Of a stretch of DNA of 64,000 nucleotides, positions 44,974 through 53,959 are shown piece after piece. This DNA comes from JAICWY01 sp964531205 (GTDB taxonomy: Bacteria > Vulcanimicrobiota > Vulcanimicrobiia > Vulcanimicrobiales > Vulcanimicrobiaceae). The stretch spans positions 52,562 to 116,561 of the forward strand of contig CAZHGH010000001.1 of NCBI GenBank assembly GCA_964531205.1, read 5' to 3'. The notes beneath the pieces were generated by a model. That model made no database searches, was not told the origin of the DNA, and worked only from the letters and a program-made list of their open reading frames with translations. The position numbers and the translations under genes are program-made. The stretch's first letter is position 1. Every line of letters starts with the position of its first letter.

Positions 44974-46034
44974 ACTGCGGTGCCGGCCAGCAACGCGTCG
45001 ACGATGTTTTGCGCGGCGTGCCCGTCGCCGTACGGCGTTCCCTGGCGCATCGGCGTGGGACGTTTCGCGGCTGCGGCGATCTTTTGCGGGTCGTTGCCGG
45101 CGAGCACGTTCCAACCGTCTTCGAGCGTTTCGATCCACTCGGTCTCCTCGCGCAGCGTCACGCACGGAACTCGCAGAACGAACGCTTCCTTTTGTAATCC
45201 GCCCGAATCGGTGAAGAGAATGGCGCACTTCGAGACCAGCGCGAGCATCTCCGCATACGGCAAGGGATCGCACAGAATGATATTGTCGTCCTGTCCTGCG
45301 CCGGCTTCGCGAGCAATGCGCTGCGTGCGCGGATGAACCGGAAAGACTACCGGGCGGTCGATGCGCCGCAACCCATCGATGATACGCCGGAACGCTTGCG
45401 GATCGTCGGTGTTCGATGCGCGGTGTATCGTCGTCACGCAATACGCCCGCGGCTGCACTGCGAACCGATCGAGAACGCGCGGACGCTCGGGAATGGCCGC
45501 TGCGGCTTGCATCGCCAAATCGACCATCAGATCCCCAACGATGCGCACCCCATCCGTAATGCCTTCGCGCGCGAGTTGCTTTGCTGCGTTCATCGTCGGT
45601 GCAAGCAACAAATCAGCGACATGATCCGCAACAACGCGATTGATCTCTTCCGGCATCTGCCTATTGAAGGATCGCAACCCCGCTTCCACGTGCGCGATCG
45701 GCACGTGCAGTTTCGATGCGACGAGCGCGCCCGCGAGCGTGCTGTTTGTGTCGCCATACACGAGCACCCAGTCCGGCGCTTCTTCCTGCACGACCGGCTC
45801 CAACCGTTTGAGCATCTCGCCCGTTTGTGCGCCATGGCCCGCACTGCCCACGCCGAGATGATGCGCGGGTGCAGGCAACTGCAGATCCTCGAAAAATACG
45901 TCCGACATCGAGCGATCGTAGTGCTGACCCGTATGCACGACAATCTCGTCGATGCTTCTGCGAGCGAGTTCCGCGCTCAGCAGCGCCGCCTTCACAAACT
46001 GTGGGCGCGCGCCGACGACGGAGAGCACGCGCAT
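44961..46034 (-). CDS. wbpI: UDP-GlcNAc3NAcA 2-epimerase (WbpI-like)
   Basis: 357 residues. It shows the family start VVGARPQFVKAAL, then HTGQHYDRSMSDVFFEDL, VYGDTNSTLAGAL, HVEAGLRSFNRQMPEEINR and TDSGGLQKEAFVLRVPC. The stretch TLREETEWIET matches WbpI-type enzymes better than WecB, which has a TERPE motif there. It would convert UDP-GlcNAc3NAcA to UDP-ManNAc3NAcA, the last step of the pathway. Its start overlaps the wbpE stop by one base (TAATG). Confidence 0.9.
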   Translation of the reverse strand: MRVLSVVGARPQFVKAALLSAELARRSIDEIVVHTGQHYDRSMSDVFFEDLQLPAPAHHLGVGSAGHGAQTGEMLKRLEPVVQEEAPDWVLVYGDTNSTLAGALVASKLHVPIAHVEAGLRSFNRQMPEEINRVVADHVADLLLAPTMNAAKQLAREGITDGVRIVGDLMVDLAMQAAAAIPERPRVLDRFAVQPRAYCVTTIHRASNTDDPQAFRRIIDGLRRIDRPVVFPVHPRTQRIAREAGAGQDDNIILCDPLPYAEMLALVSKCAILFTDSGGLQKEAFVLRVPCVTLREETEWIETLEDGWNVLAGNDPQKIAAAAKRPTPMRQGTPYGDGHAAQNIVDALLAGTAVCAA

Positions 46035-47146
46035 TATGCCACGGCCTCTTTCCGGTGCGCAGTATAGAGAGCTTCGACGACTTGCTGCTGTATCTGCGGT
46101 CGCAGTTCGGGATACATCGGAATTGAAAGCACCTCGCGTGCGGCCCGTTCGGATTCGGGAAACGCGCCTTCGCGCAGACCGAGCGAAGCGTGCACTTTCT
46201 GCAAATGCAGCGGAACGGGATAGTAGATCATTGTCTGAACGCCGGCGGCCTGCAAATCGCTCTGCATGCGATCGCGATCCTGGACGCGGATCGTGTATTG
46301 ATGGTAGACGTGACGTGCGTCGACGGGTTCCACGGGAACTTGCATCGGTGATGCAGCAAGCGCGGCCGTATAACGTCCGGCGGCAGCGCGGCGTTTTTCA
46401 ATCCACGCTTCCAAGTGCGTGAACTTCACGCGCAGGATCGCGGCTTGCACCTCGTCGAGCCGGCTATTCACGCCGAGTTCCTCGTGATAGTACTTCACGC
46501 GGCCGCCGTGTGCACGAAGGCTCCGCACGCGGTCCGCGAGCGCGGGATCTCCGGTTACGAGCAGCCCGGCATCGCCGTACGCTCCTAGGTTCTTTGACGG
46601 GAAGAAACTAAACGCGCCGAACGTGCCGATTGTGCCCACAAAGCGACCGTCGATCGTCGCGCCGATCGCTTGCGCGCAATCTTCGATGACGGCTAGGCTA
46701 TGGCGCTTTGCGATCGCCATGATCTCGTCCATCGGTGCCGGGCATCCGTATAGGTGCACCGGCAGAATCGCGCGCGTGCGGGGCGTAATCGCCGCTTCGA
46801 TCTGCGAGGTATCCATATTGTACGTCCGCGGATCGATATCGACGAACACAGGCGTCGCACCCACGATCCCGATCGCTTCGGTCGTCGCGACGAACGTGAA
46901 CGGCGTCGTGATGACTTCATCGCCGGGACCGATATCGAGAGCGCGCAGCGCTAAATGCAAAGCGTCGGTACCGGAGTTCAGGCCGATGGCGTGCGGTGCA
47001 CCTAGATACGCCGAGATTTCGCCCTCGAGCGCCTTCACGTTGGGCCCGTTGATGTAGACGCCGCTTTCAAAGACGGCGTTTACCGCACGGAGGATCTGCT
47101 CGCGCAGGCCGGCATACTGTTCCTTGAGGTCCAAGATCGGAATCAC
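46034..47146 (-). CDS. wbpE: UDP-3-keto sugar aminotransferase (WbpE-like)
   Basis: 370 residues from GTG 47146 (MIPILDLKEQYAGL), which overlaps the wbpD stop (GTGA). Longer upstream frames lie inside wbpD. PLP lysine is in FSFFPSKNLGAYGDAG, and PLP Asp in VIEDCAQAIGA. GLNSGTDALHLAL and GVNSRLDEVQAAIL are family motifs. It would transfer the amino group of glutamate to C3 of UDP-3-keto-GlcNAcA. Confidence 0.92.
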   Translation of the reverse strand: MIPILDLKEQYAGLREQILRAVNAVFESGVYINGPNVKALEGEISAYLGAPHAIGLNSGTDALHLALRALDIGPGDEVITTPFTFVATTEAIGIVGATPVFVDIDPRTYNMDTSQIEAAITPRTRAILPVHLYGCPAPMDEIMAIAKRHSLAVIEDCAQAIGATIDGRFVGTIGTFGAFSFFPSKNLGAYGDAGLLVTGDPALADRVRSLRAHGGRVKYYHEELGVNSRLDEVQAAILRVKFTHLEAWIEKRRAAAGRYTAALAASPMQVPVEPVDARHVYHQYTIRVQDRDRMQSDLQAAGVQTMIYYPVPLHLQKVHASLGLREGAFPESERAAREVLSIPMYPELRPQIQQQVVEALYTAHRKEAVA

Positions 47147-47742
47147 GTAGATACCTTTCGAATGATGGTATTGTTGCGCTCGTACCGGCGGCTGCACTCG
47201 CCGCATGTCGCCGCATCGTCACGAAACTCCAGTTTTACTCCACATTCACATGCGTAGCCGTGAATACGCGCTGGATTCCCGTAGACGATCGCATACGGCG
47301 GAACGTCTTTGGTTACGACCGATCCCGCGCCGATGAACGCGTACTCGCCAATCGTATTTCCGCAAACGATCGTTGCGTTTGCGCCTATCGATGCACCCCG
47401 CTTCACCAGCGTTCGAAGATAGTCGGACGTGCTGTTGCGGGGCGTTCCGCTGCGCGGCGTGAAGACGTTGGTGAACACCATGCTCGGACCGCAGAAGACT
47501 TCATCTTCAAGTTCGACGCCTTCGTAGACCGAGACGTTGTTTTGAATCTTGACGCGATCCCCGATTTGCACGCGCGGGCCGATGACGACGTTTTGGCCGA
47601 TATTGCAGTTGCGCCCGATCCGGCATTGCGGCAGAACGTGAGAGAAATGCCAGATTTTCGTTCCTTCGCCGATCTCAGTGGGCTCGTCGACATACGACGA
47701 CTCGTGAACGAAATACGTTTTATCCTCGATAATGCTTGTCAC
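47143..47742 (-). CDS. wbpD: UDP-GlcNAc3NA 3-N-acetyltransferase (WbpD-like)
   Basis: 199 residues of hexapeptide beta-helix (IGEGTKIWHFSHVLPQCRIG, IGQNVVIGPRVQIGDRVKIQ, VFCGPSMVFTNVFTPRS, KRGASIGANATIVCG). The order and FCGPSMVFTN closely follow WbpD/WlbB. Four C-terminal cysteines (CEC..CGEC) make a zinc-ribbon-like tail, also seen in the paralogue at 37622. It acetylates the 3-amino group. The start is GTG 47742, overlapping the wbpB stop by 4 bases. Confidence 0.92.
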   Translation of the reverse strand: MTSIIEDKTYFVHESSYVDEPTEIGEGTKIWHFSHVLPQCRIGRNCNIGQNVVIGPRVQIGDRVKIQNNVSVYEGVELEDEVFCGPSMVFTNVFTPRSGTPRNSTSDYLRTLVKRGASIGANATIVCGNTIGEYAFIGAGSVVTKDVPPYAIVYGNPARIHGYACECGVKLEFRDDAATCGECSRRYERNNTIIRKVST

Positions 47743-48737
47743 GCCAGCGCCTCCAGCGGGAATGAATGCACCGTTGCCCGCGAGTCCACCATCTCGAGGG
47801 CGCGCACCACTTCCAAGCCTTCGCGGCCATCCGTGGGAATCTCGCCGCCGCCGCGCACCGCACGAACGAACGCTTCCAACTCCAAGCGCAACGGCTCGCC
47901 GGCCGGTAACACTATCTGCTCGCTTTCACCGCGCCATAGTTCGGGTTCGCCGCGCGCGTCGATGCGATCGCCGCACGGCGTGAGGGTAAGCGTCCCGCCT
48001 TCACGCGAGTCGATAAACGTGAGCGTGCCTTCCGAACCGAACACGTCGATCCGCGAACTTTTGTCCGGATCCAGCCAACTTACTTCGATGTGCGCGCTAC
48101 GACCGTCCGCAAAGGCAAAATCCGCGTAAGCGAAATCGCCCAAACCAGGCCGGACGTAAGCACTGAGCCAGCCCGTAGCGTTCACCGGTGTGTCGCGCAT
48201 GATCTCGATCATCAGCGCGCAATCGTGCGGCGCGAAGCTCCACCACACGTTTTCGTGCGCGCGCAGCCTGCCCCAGCTCAAGCGGCGCGAGCGCAGATGG
48301 CGCACGCGCCCGATACGCCCTTCGTTGACGTATTCCAACAACGTACGCACTGCGGGATGATAGAGCAGCACGTGCCCGACAAAGACCCTCACGCCTGCAC
48401 CGTGCGCGGCCTCGACGACCCGCTCGGCGTCCGCAACGCTCAGTGCGAGCGGCTTTTCGACGAACACGTGCTTGCGCGCCTCGATAGCGCGCAAAGCGAG
48501 CGACGCATGCGCCGGCGCAGGCGCCGCGATGACGACGCCGTCCAAACGCGCGTGTTGCAGCATTGAATCCGCGTCCACGTAGATCTGTACTTGCGAATAA
48601 CGCGAACGAACCTCGTCGAGCCTGTGCAAATCGGCGTCGCAGACAGCGGCAAGCACACCCATCTCGCTGCAATTGCGGATGAGATTCGCGCCCCAGTATC
48701 CCGCACCGATGACGCCGATGCGCGGGCGTTCTTTCAC
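47739..48737 (-). CDS. wbpB: UDP-GlcNAcA 3-dehydrogenase (WbpB-like, Gfo/Idh/MocA)
   Basis: 332 residues. Rossmann motif IGVIGAGYWGANLIRN at the N-terminus. VFVEKPLALS carries the catalytic Lys-Pro, and VWWSFAPHDCALMIEIM is typical of WbpB/WlbA-type enzymes. It oxidises C3 of UDP-GlcNAcA. It starts at GTG 48737, overlapping the wbpA stop by 4 bases (GTGA). Confidence 0.91.
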   Translation of the reverse strand: MKERPRIGVIGAGYWGANLIRNCSEMGVLAAVCDADLHRLDEVRSRYSQVQIYVDADSMLQHARLDGVVIAAPAPAHASLALRAIEARKHVFVEKPLALSVADAERVVEAAHGAGVRVFVGHVLLYHPAVRTLLEYVNEGRIGRVRHLRSRRLSWGRLRAHENVWWSFAPHDCALMIEIMRDTPVNATGWLSAYVRPGLGDFAYADFAFADGRSAHIEVSWLDPDKSSRIDVFGSEGTLTFIDSREGGTLTLTPCGDRIDARGEPELWRGESEQIVLPAGEPLRLELEAFVRAVRGGGEIPTDGREGLEVVRALEMVDSRATVHSFPLEALA

Positions 48738-50074
48738 AGAAGCACCACCTTCTGCCGCGCCGCGCCGTTGACGTTCTTGGTCGCGTTGCGCGTGTCGATG
48801 ACGACTTTCGCATGCTCTGCGACACGTGCGTAGTCGACATTACTATGATTCGTGAGAATCAGCACGCAATCGGCACGTTCGATTCGCTCGTTCGAGAGTG
48901 GAATCGAATGCCATTGCCGGCCATGTTCGACGAACTTCGGCACGTAGTCGTCGTGATAGTCGATGTGTGCGCCGTCCTTGAGCAGCAGCTCCATGACCTT
49001 GATCGCGGGCGACTCGCGCCAATCCTCGATATCTTTCTTGTACGCGACGCCGAGCACGAGGACGTCGGCACCTTTGAGGGGACGGCCTTGTTCGTTTAGC
49101 GTGCGCATGACCTTGTCGCGCACGAAATACGGCATGCCATGATTGATTTCGCCCGCCAGCTCGATGAAGCGCGTGTGGAAATCGTATTCACGTGCTTTCC
49201 ATGCGAGATAGAACGGATCGAGCGGAATGCAGTGTCCGCCGACACCCGGGCCCGGGTCGAAGCGCATGATGCCGAACGGTTTGGTCGCCGCCGCGTCGAG
49301 CACTTCCCAGATACTGATGCCCAGACGGTCGCACAGCAGTGCCATTTCGTTTACCAGCGCAATGTTCACCGAACGGAACGTGTTTTCGAACACCTTGCAC
49401 ATTTCGGCGACCTTTGGTGACGTGACCGTAAGCACGTCCAAAATCGTCTGCTGGTAGAAGCAGCCGCCGACATCGGCGCATGCTTCGGTAACGCCGCCGA
49501 CGACTTTGTTCGTGTTTTTCGTCGTGTAACGTGCGTTGCCCGGATCGACGCGTTCGGGCGAGAAGCATAGGAAGAAATCTTCGCCGACTTTCAGGCCCGA
49601 GGACTCGAGCAACGGCAGCAAGACTTCCTCGGTCGTGCCCGGATATGTCGTGCTTTCAAGGCAGACGAGTTGTCCGGGACGGAGCTGCGCGGCGATCTGC
49701 TCGCCCACGGCCTTGATATACGAGATATCCGGGTCGAGGTTTGCAGTGAGCGGCGTCGGCACGCAGATGACGATCGCATCGCAACGGCTGAGCGTACTGA
49801 AATCCGTCGTCGCCTGCAGCTTTGCGTTCTCTACGAGTTGCGCCAAGTCGGCATCGTCGACGTCGCGGATATAATTCAGTCCTTGATTAACCTGGTCGAC
49901 GCGCACGCTGTTGCGATCGTAACCGATAACGTCGAAACCAACCTTCGCCTTTTCGACGGCGAGCGGTAGTCCGACGTAACCGATTCCAGCCACACCGATC
50001 AGCGCGGAGCGATCGACGAACTTGTTCTTCAGTTGATCGCGTAAAGGGGTCTCAGGGGCTTGAAGCAATTCCAT
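48734..50074 (-). CDS. wbpA: UDP-N-acetylglucosamine 6-dehydrogenase (WbpA-like)
   Basis: 446 residues. NAD-binding GVAGIGYVGLPLAVEKAK, FSPERVDPGN, and the catalytic Cys in GPGVGGHCIPLDPFYLAWKA are present. ALVNEMALLCDRLGI also fits the UDP-HexNAc dehydrogenase subgroup. It performs two successive oxidations of UDP-GlcNAc to UDP-GlcNAcA, the entry into the diacetamido-uronic acid pathway. It lies 8 bases after the wbpM-like gene. Confidence 0.94.
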   Translation of the reverse strand: MELLQAPETPLRDQLKNKFVDRSALIGVAGIGYVGLPLAVEKAKVGFDVIGYDRNSVRVDQVNQGLNYIRDVDDADLAQLVENAKLQATTDFSTLSRCDAIVICVPTPLTANLDPDISYIKAVGEQIAAQLRPGQLVCLESTTYPGTTEEVLLPLLESSGLKVGEDFFLCFSPERVDPGNARYTTKNTNKVVGGVTEACADVGGCFYQQTILDVLTVTSPKVAEMCKVFENTFRSVNIALVNEMALLCDRLGISIWEVLDAAATKPFGIMRFDPGPGVGGHCIPLDPFYLAWKAREYDFHTRFIELAGEINHGMPYFVRDKVMRTLNEQGRPLKGADVLVLGVAYKKDIEDWRESPAIKVMELLLKDGAHIDYHDDYVPKFVEHGRQWHSIPLSNERIERADCVLILTNHSNVDYARVAEHAKVVIDTRNATKNVNGAARQKVVLL

Positions 50075-50082
50075 TGGTGTTC

Positions 50083-52044
50083 CTATTGTGCGGGCGCCGG
50101 CGAAACGATGCCCGTGGTGCGGATTTCAGTTGTTTGCGTTGTTGAATTGGCCGGTATTTCGTTTCGCTCGACGAGCACCGTCGGCGGCTGCGGCAACAGA
50201 TGCGCACCCGGAGTGTATTCCGGGACGAATTCGCGCAAAACGTCCAGCGTAACGCGCCAGTCGCCGATACGTACCGCACGTTGCAGACGTTCCATCGCGA
50301 TGCCGATCCGCGAGTAATCGACGCGATCTTGCTTTGCAATGAAGAGCCGCTGATGGCTCGTACGTGAGATGCCTTCACCGCTGGTCAAGATCTCTTCGAA
50401 AAGCTTTTCGCCTGGCCGGACACCCGTTTCGATGATGTCGATGTCGCGGTACGGCTCGAATCCCGAAAGCCGGATCACTTGTTCGGCAAGATGCAGAATC
50501 TTGATCGGGTTGCCCATGTCGAGAACGAACACTTCACCGTCGTTGCCCATCGACATGGCCTGTAAAACGAGCGAAACGGCCTCAGGAATAGTCATGAAGT
50601 ACCGCATCATGTCGCGATGCGTAATGGTAACGGGACCGCCGCTCGCAACTTGCTGCTTGAAGATCGGGAGCACACTCCCGCGGCTTCCCAGGACGTTGCC
50701 GAATCGGACGACGACGAATTCCGTCGCGCTTCCGCCGGCAAAAGATTGACAGATGAGCTCCGCCATCCGTTTTGTCAGGCCCATCACGCTGCTCGGATTG
50801 ACCGCTTTATCGGTTGAGAGCAGAACCATCTTCGCGGCGCCCGAAGCCGCAGCTGCGAGGGCTACCGTGCGCGTGCCGAAGACGTTGTTGCGCATCGCCT
50901 CGCAAATATTGTCCTCGACGATCGGCACGTGTTTGTGCGCAGCGGCGTGAAAGACGATGCGCGGACGGTACGTCGAGAAAACGTTACGAATCGCCGGGCC
51001 GTCTGCAACGTCGGCGAGAATGACCTTCGTGCGCGTAAACTTATATTCCGAACGCAGCTCTTGTTCGATTGCGAACAGGCTGTTCTCACCGTGTCCGAGC
51101 AGCAGCAGCAGCTTCGGTTCGAACGTGGCTATCTGACGGCAGAGCTCGCTGCCGATCGATCCGCCCGCGCCGGTTACGAGAACCACCTGGTCTTCAAGAT
51201 GGGGGCGCAGCGCGACTGTATCGACGACCACCGGTTCGCGAGCTAGCACGTCTTCGAGACGAATATCGCGAATGCGCGAAATGGTGACCTTGTCGCTCAA
51301 AATTTCCGAGGCATCCGGAAGAATCGTTACTTTCGGCGCGCTCGCAGCGCGGGTGCAATGATCCTTAATGCGATTGATGAGCGAGAGCGGAGCTCCCGGC
51401 ACCGCTACGATGATGGAATCGACGGGCGTGCGTTCCAGAATTTGCGGTAGCTGTTCGACCGTTCCAAGAATGCGTACGCCGTCGACGCGTTTTGCGTTGA
51501 CCCCGTCGTCGATGCAGCCCACCACGCGCATTGGAAGATTTCGATCTTCTTGTATCGCGCGTATCAATGAAAGCGCGGGTATGCCCACACCCACAATCAG
51601 CGCGCGCTGCGCGTTCGGTCTGCGGGTCAAAATGAATGTCCGCAGCATGACCAGACCAATGCGGATAAACATGCGGAGGATGAATCCCAGCATCGCGGCG
51701 ATAGCGACGAGCCGCCCGGACATATGTTCGAGTGGATTAGGGAGCAACCAGACGCACGCAAGTGCAAGAACTGTGCCGCTTGCGGTGCCCATTAAGAGCC
51801 GTAGAACGTCGTGAAAATCGAACGTACGGGCGCTTTCCCAGCGCCACTGCACGTAGGCGCCGGTTACGTAGAGCAGCGCCGCGAGCATCAATAGTTGAGG
51901 CTCATGCGCCGTACTGATAAATCCAACGCCCGTCGCAAGATTTACCGCCGCTACAAGGGCCACAAAATCCGCGATCAACAGGCCAAAGCGAAGCTCAGGC
52001 CTGATTTCCCGCATGGTCGAATCGAACTTCGGTGCAAGTCTCAT
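50083..52044 (-). CDS. Membrane-bound nucleotide-sugar 4,6-dehydratase (WbpM/CapD/FlaA1-like)
   Basis: 653 residues. Four or so N-terminal helices (residues ~20-135) precede a CoA-binding-like Rossmann domain (ALIVGVGIPALSLIRAI) and the catalytic SDR domain. That domain starts VVLVTGAGGSIGSELCRQI and carries HAAAHKHVPIVE and LLSTDKAVNPSSVMGLTKR. In this family the latter holds the modified Ser/Thr-Asp-Lys catalytic triad. Likely reaction: UDP-GlcNAc to the 4-keto-6-deoxy sugar, feeding a 4-amino or 6-deoxy sugar. It heads the minus-strand wbp operon. Confidence 0.93.
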   Translation of the reverse strand: MRLAPKFDSTMREIRPELRFGLLIADFVALVAAVNLATGVGFISTAHEPQLLMLAALLYVTGAYVQWRWESARTFDFHDVLRLLMGTASGTVLALACVWLLPNPLEHMSGRLVAIAAMLGFILRMFIRIGLVMLRTFILTRRPNAQRALIVGVGIPALSLIRAIQEDRNLPMRVVGCIDDGVNAKRVDGVRILGTVEQLPQILERTPVDSIIVAVPGAPLSLINRIKDHCTRAASAPKVTILPDASEILSDKVTISRIRDIRLEDVLAREPVVVDTVALRPHLEDQVVLVTGAGGSIGSELCRQIATFEPKLLLLLGHGENSLFAIEQELRSEYKFTRTKVILADVADGPAIRNVFSTYRPRIVFHAAAHKHVPIVEDNICEAMRNNVFGTRTVALAAAASGAAKMVLLSTDKAVNPSSVMGLTKRMAELICQSFAGGSATEFVVVRFGNVLGSRGSVLPIFKQQVASGGPVTITHRDMMRYFMTIPEAVSLVLQAMSMGNDGEVFVLDMGNPIKILHLAEQVIRLSGFEPYRDIDIIETGVRPGEKLFEEILTSGEGISRTSHQRLFIAKQDRVDYSRIGIAMERLQRAVRIGDWRVTLDVLREFVPEYTPGAHLLPQPPTVLVERNEIPANSTTQTTEIRTTGIVSPAPAQ

Positions 52045-52156
52045 CAGCTTCAGCGGAATTGTACTGCGATGCGCGCTCGTACCGCTGGCTGCCGACGGAC
52101 TCGCTTTACGGGCGGATTAGCACCGCAAGCAGCGTCCGAAAGGCCTAGTCCCTTCG

Positions 52157-52176
52157 GTTGGGGCAAAATCCCCAAC
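52157..52176. promoter_or_regulatory. Perfect inverted repeat between diverging genes
   Basis: GTTGGGG-CAAAAT-CCCCAAC, a 7-bp stem or dyad operator, lies in the 199-base region between the wbpM-like gene (minus) and the acetyltransferase gene (plus). With no T-tract after it, it is more likely a protein-binding site or leader hairpin than a terminator. Confidence 0.5.
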
Positions 52177-52243
52177 ACTCTCTCGCCGATAGTAAACCCT
52201 TGGCCCCACGCGTTGACGGCCGTGCAGAGGGTACGCTGTCCTG

Positions 52244-52852
52244 GTGGATATCCTAGAAAAAATAGCAGCTTTTCCGGGCGCGCTGCGGCGTTTGTTGCGC
52301 GAGGCCGTGACAAATGAAATCAATCTGCGCCGCATGTCTACGGTTCATCTCGCTTCCGACGTCATAATCCGCGGGGCCGAATATATTACGGCCGGCAAAA
52401 ACGTCTTCTTGGATCACCGGGCCTATTTGAATTGCAATGGGCCAAACGGGTACATCAAGCTCGGCGACAACGTCGAGATCGGACCGCACTCCATCGTGTG
52501 GGGCGGCGGCGGCGTTACGATTGGGAGCAACGTGCACATCGGCACGCACGTGCATATCACGTCCATGGAAGGCAATCAAATTCCGCCGGACAACCAGGAT
52601 GCATTTGCACCGCTCGAAATTAGCCGTATGCCGGTGACGATCGGCGATCACGTATTGGTTTACTCTCACGCAGTGATCATTCCGGGCGTGACCATCGGCC
52701 ATCATGCGGCAGTTGCAGCCGGCGCCGTTGTCACGGAGGACGTCCCGCCGTACGCGCTTGTGGGCGGTGTGCCCGCGAAAGTGCTCGGATACTCGAATCA
52801 AGAACGCAGCACAAAAACCGCCAACGGCACCGTCACGAGCGCAACGATTTAA
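52244..52852 (+). CDS. Hexapeptide-repeat acyltransferase
   Basis: 202 residues from GTG 52244. Left-handed beta-helix repeats run through the middle (KLGDNVEIGPHSIVWGGGG, IGSNVHIGTHVHITSME, IGDHVLVYSHAVIIPGVTIG) and end in GGVPAKVLGYS. This is the WcaF/maltose O-acetyltransferase type; the catalytic His is in THVHITS or YSHAV. It probably O-acetylates a sugar of the polymer. It is a one-gene unit bounded by a bidirectional terminator. Confidence 0.88.
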   Translation: MDILEKIAAFPGALRRLLREAVTNEINLRRMSTVHLASDVIIRGAEYITAGKNVFLDHRAYLNCNGPNGYIKLGDNVEIGPHSIVWGGGGVTIGSNVHIGTHVHITSMEGNQIPPDNQDAFAPLEISRMPVTIGDHVLVYSHAVIIPGVTIGHHAAVAAGAVVTEDVPPYALVGGVPAKVLGYSNQERSTKTANGTVTSATI

Positions 52853-52873
52853 CGTCTTCATCAATCAAAAAAG

Positions 52874-52904
52874 AAAAGGGACCGGTGAAGCACCGGTCCC
52901 TTTT
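52874..52904. terminator. Bidirectional Rho-independent terminator
   Basis: Stem AAAAGGGACCGGT / ACCGGTCCCTTTT with loop GAAGC. A and T runs flank it so it works for both converging genes (the acyltransferase ending at 52852 and the lipoprotein ending at 52920). Confidence 0.93.
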
Positions 52905-52919
52905 CTCTGTCGCCGCGAA

Positions 52920-53828
52920 TTAGTTTTGGATACCGAACGCAATTTGCGGCAAGCCCGCGGCAGGGAACGTTCCGTACACAAGCCAGATGGCTGTGTGGTG
53001 CGCAAGCAGCAGATTGCTGAGCGATCCGTTGTATTGCGTGTACGTGTTTACGACGTCTTCACCATTTCCGTTCTTCGTCGACGGCGTGCCCACATAGACG
53101 GCGGGGAGCCCACTTACACCTGCAATCGGCAACGTCGATGGCGACTGTCCCCAGATGTCGAAGAAACCTTGCAGGTTGTATTTCGCCGGCGGCGGCGTAA
53201 CGGGATTGGTGTCCCAATTTCCGCTAAGCTGCGGATCTTCTATGTGAATGATATCCGACGCGTCGTGCGTATGCATGTTGTATGCGCATCCGAAGGTGAA
53301 GATCGGATCGGTGGTCGCCGGGTTGAACATGCCAACTCCGTCCGGCAAAGCATATTGCGTTCCGTTAACGAGGATGCCGAGGAACGCGTGCACGTGATAT
53401 GTCGGCGGTGCAGAACCAGGCTCAACGCCGATACCGCAGTTGTAGGTACCATCGATCGTGCCGGCACCGAGCGGACCCTGGCCGCCCGTAGATGTATCGC
53501 CGTCGCCCTTATCGTTCGTGGTTACACCGTTCGTTTGCCAATTGTCGGTGCCCATAACGTGCGGCGCGTTTTGTCCCCCGTCATAGATGTTCTCTGTTTG
53601 AGCGCTAACCGGAACGGGTGTCGCCGACGGTGACTGTGTGGGTGACTGAGTCGGCGATTGTGTCGGCGACTGGGTCGGCGATTGCGTAGGCGAGCTTGTC
53701 GGACCGCCACCCGGGTTCGTTACGGGAGGGTTCGTCGTTCCGCCGCCGCCACCACCGCCGCCGCAAGCGGCGAGCACGGAGACGAAAATAAGTGCGGCGA
53801 GCGAAGCCGGAGTTCGCAACAGTTTCAT
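52920..53828 (-). CDS. His-rich secreted lipoprotein of unknown family, copy A
   Basis: 302 residues. Signal peptide with lipobox VLAAC followed by eight glycines, then a Ser-Pro-Thr-Gln repeat linker. The ~220-residue C-terminal domain is related to the neighbour at 53960. Shared points are a HAFLGILVNG motif after a HVH, C..N(M/Q)xTHDxS, HIEDP, a FD(I/L)WG block, VNTYTQ, LxHHTAxW, and the end GLPQIAxGI. Paired His (HVH, HTHD, HHTA), acidic residues and two Cys suggest a metal site or disulfide. I do not recognise the family. The gene may be co-transcribed with copy B, 131 bases upstream. Confidence 0.8.
   Translation of the reverse strand: MKLLRTPASLAALIFVSVLAACGGGGGGGGTTNPPVTNPGGGPTSSPTQSPTQSPTQSPTQSPTQSPSATPVPVSAQTENIYDGGQNAPHVMGTDNWQTNGVTTNDKGDGDTSTGGQGPLGAGTIDGTYNCGIGVEPGSAPPTYHVHAFLGILVNGTQYALPDGVGMFNPATTDPIFTFGCAYNMHTHDASDIIHIEDPQLSGNWDTNPVTPPPAKYNLQGFFDIWGQSPSTLPIAGVSGLPAVYVGTPSTKNGNGEDVVNTYTQYNGSLSNLLLAHHTAIWLVYGTFPAAGLPQIAFGIQN
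53629..53700 (-). repeat. In-frame 12-base repeats (SPTQ units)
   Basis: Five tandem copies of a 12-base unit coding Ser-Pro-Thr-Gln, with a few partial copies, in the linker of copy A. The copies are nearly identical, so length variation is likely. Confidence 0.88.
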
Positions 53829-53959
53829 TAAAATTCCAATCCTCGTGCGGGCAAGTAAATGCGCATCTATCGTAACGATGCAACGCTTTCGCGCGCGTGA
53901 ACCGGGACGGGCAGATGCGTGGTAAGAAGGCCCGCCCCGACCTAGGCCCTGCGTCCTAG

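Noticed and set aside
44973..45441. N-terminal extension of the amidotransferase
   Set aside because: Cys2 right after ATG 44973 is required for the glutaminase; the extension lies inside the wbpI-like gene.
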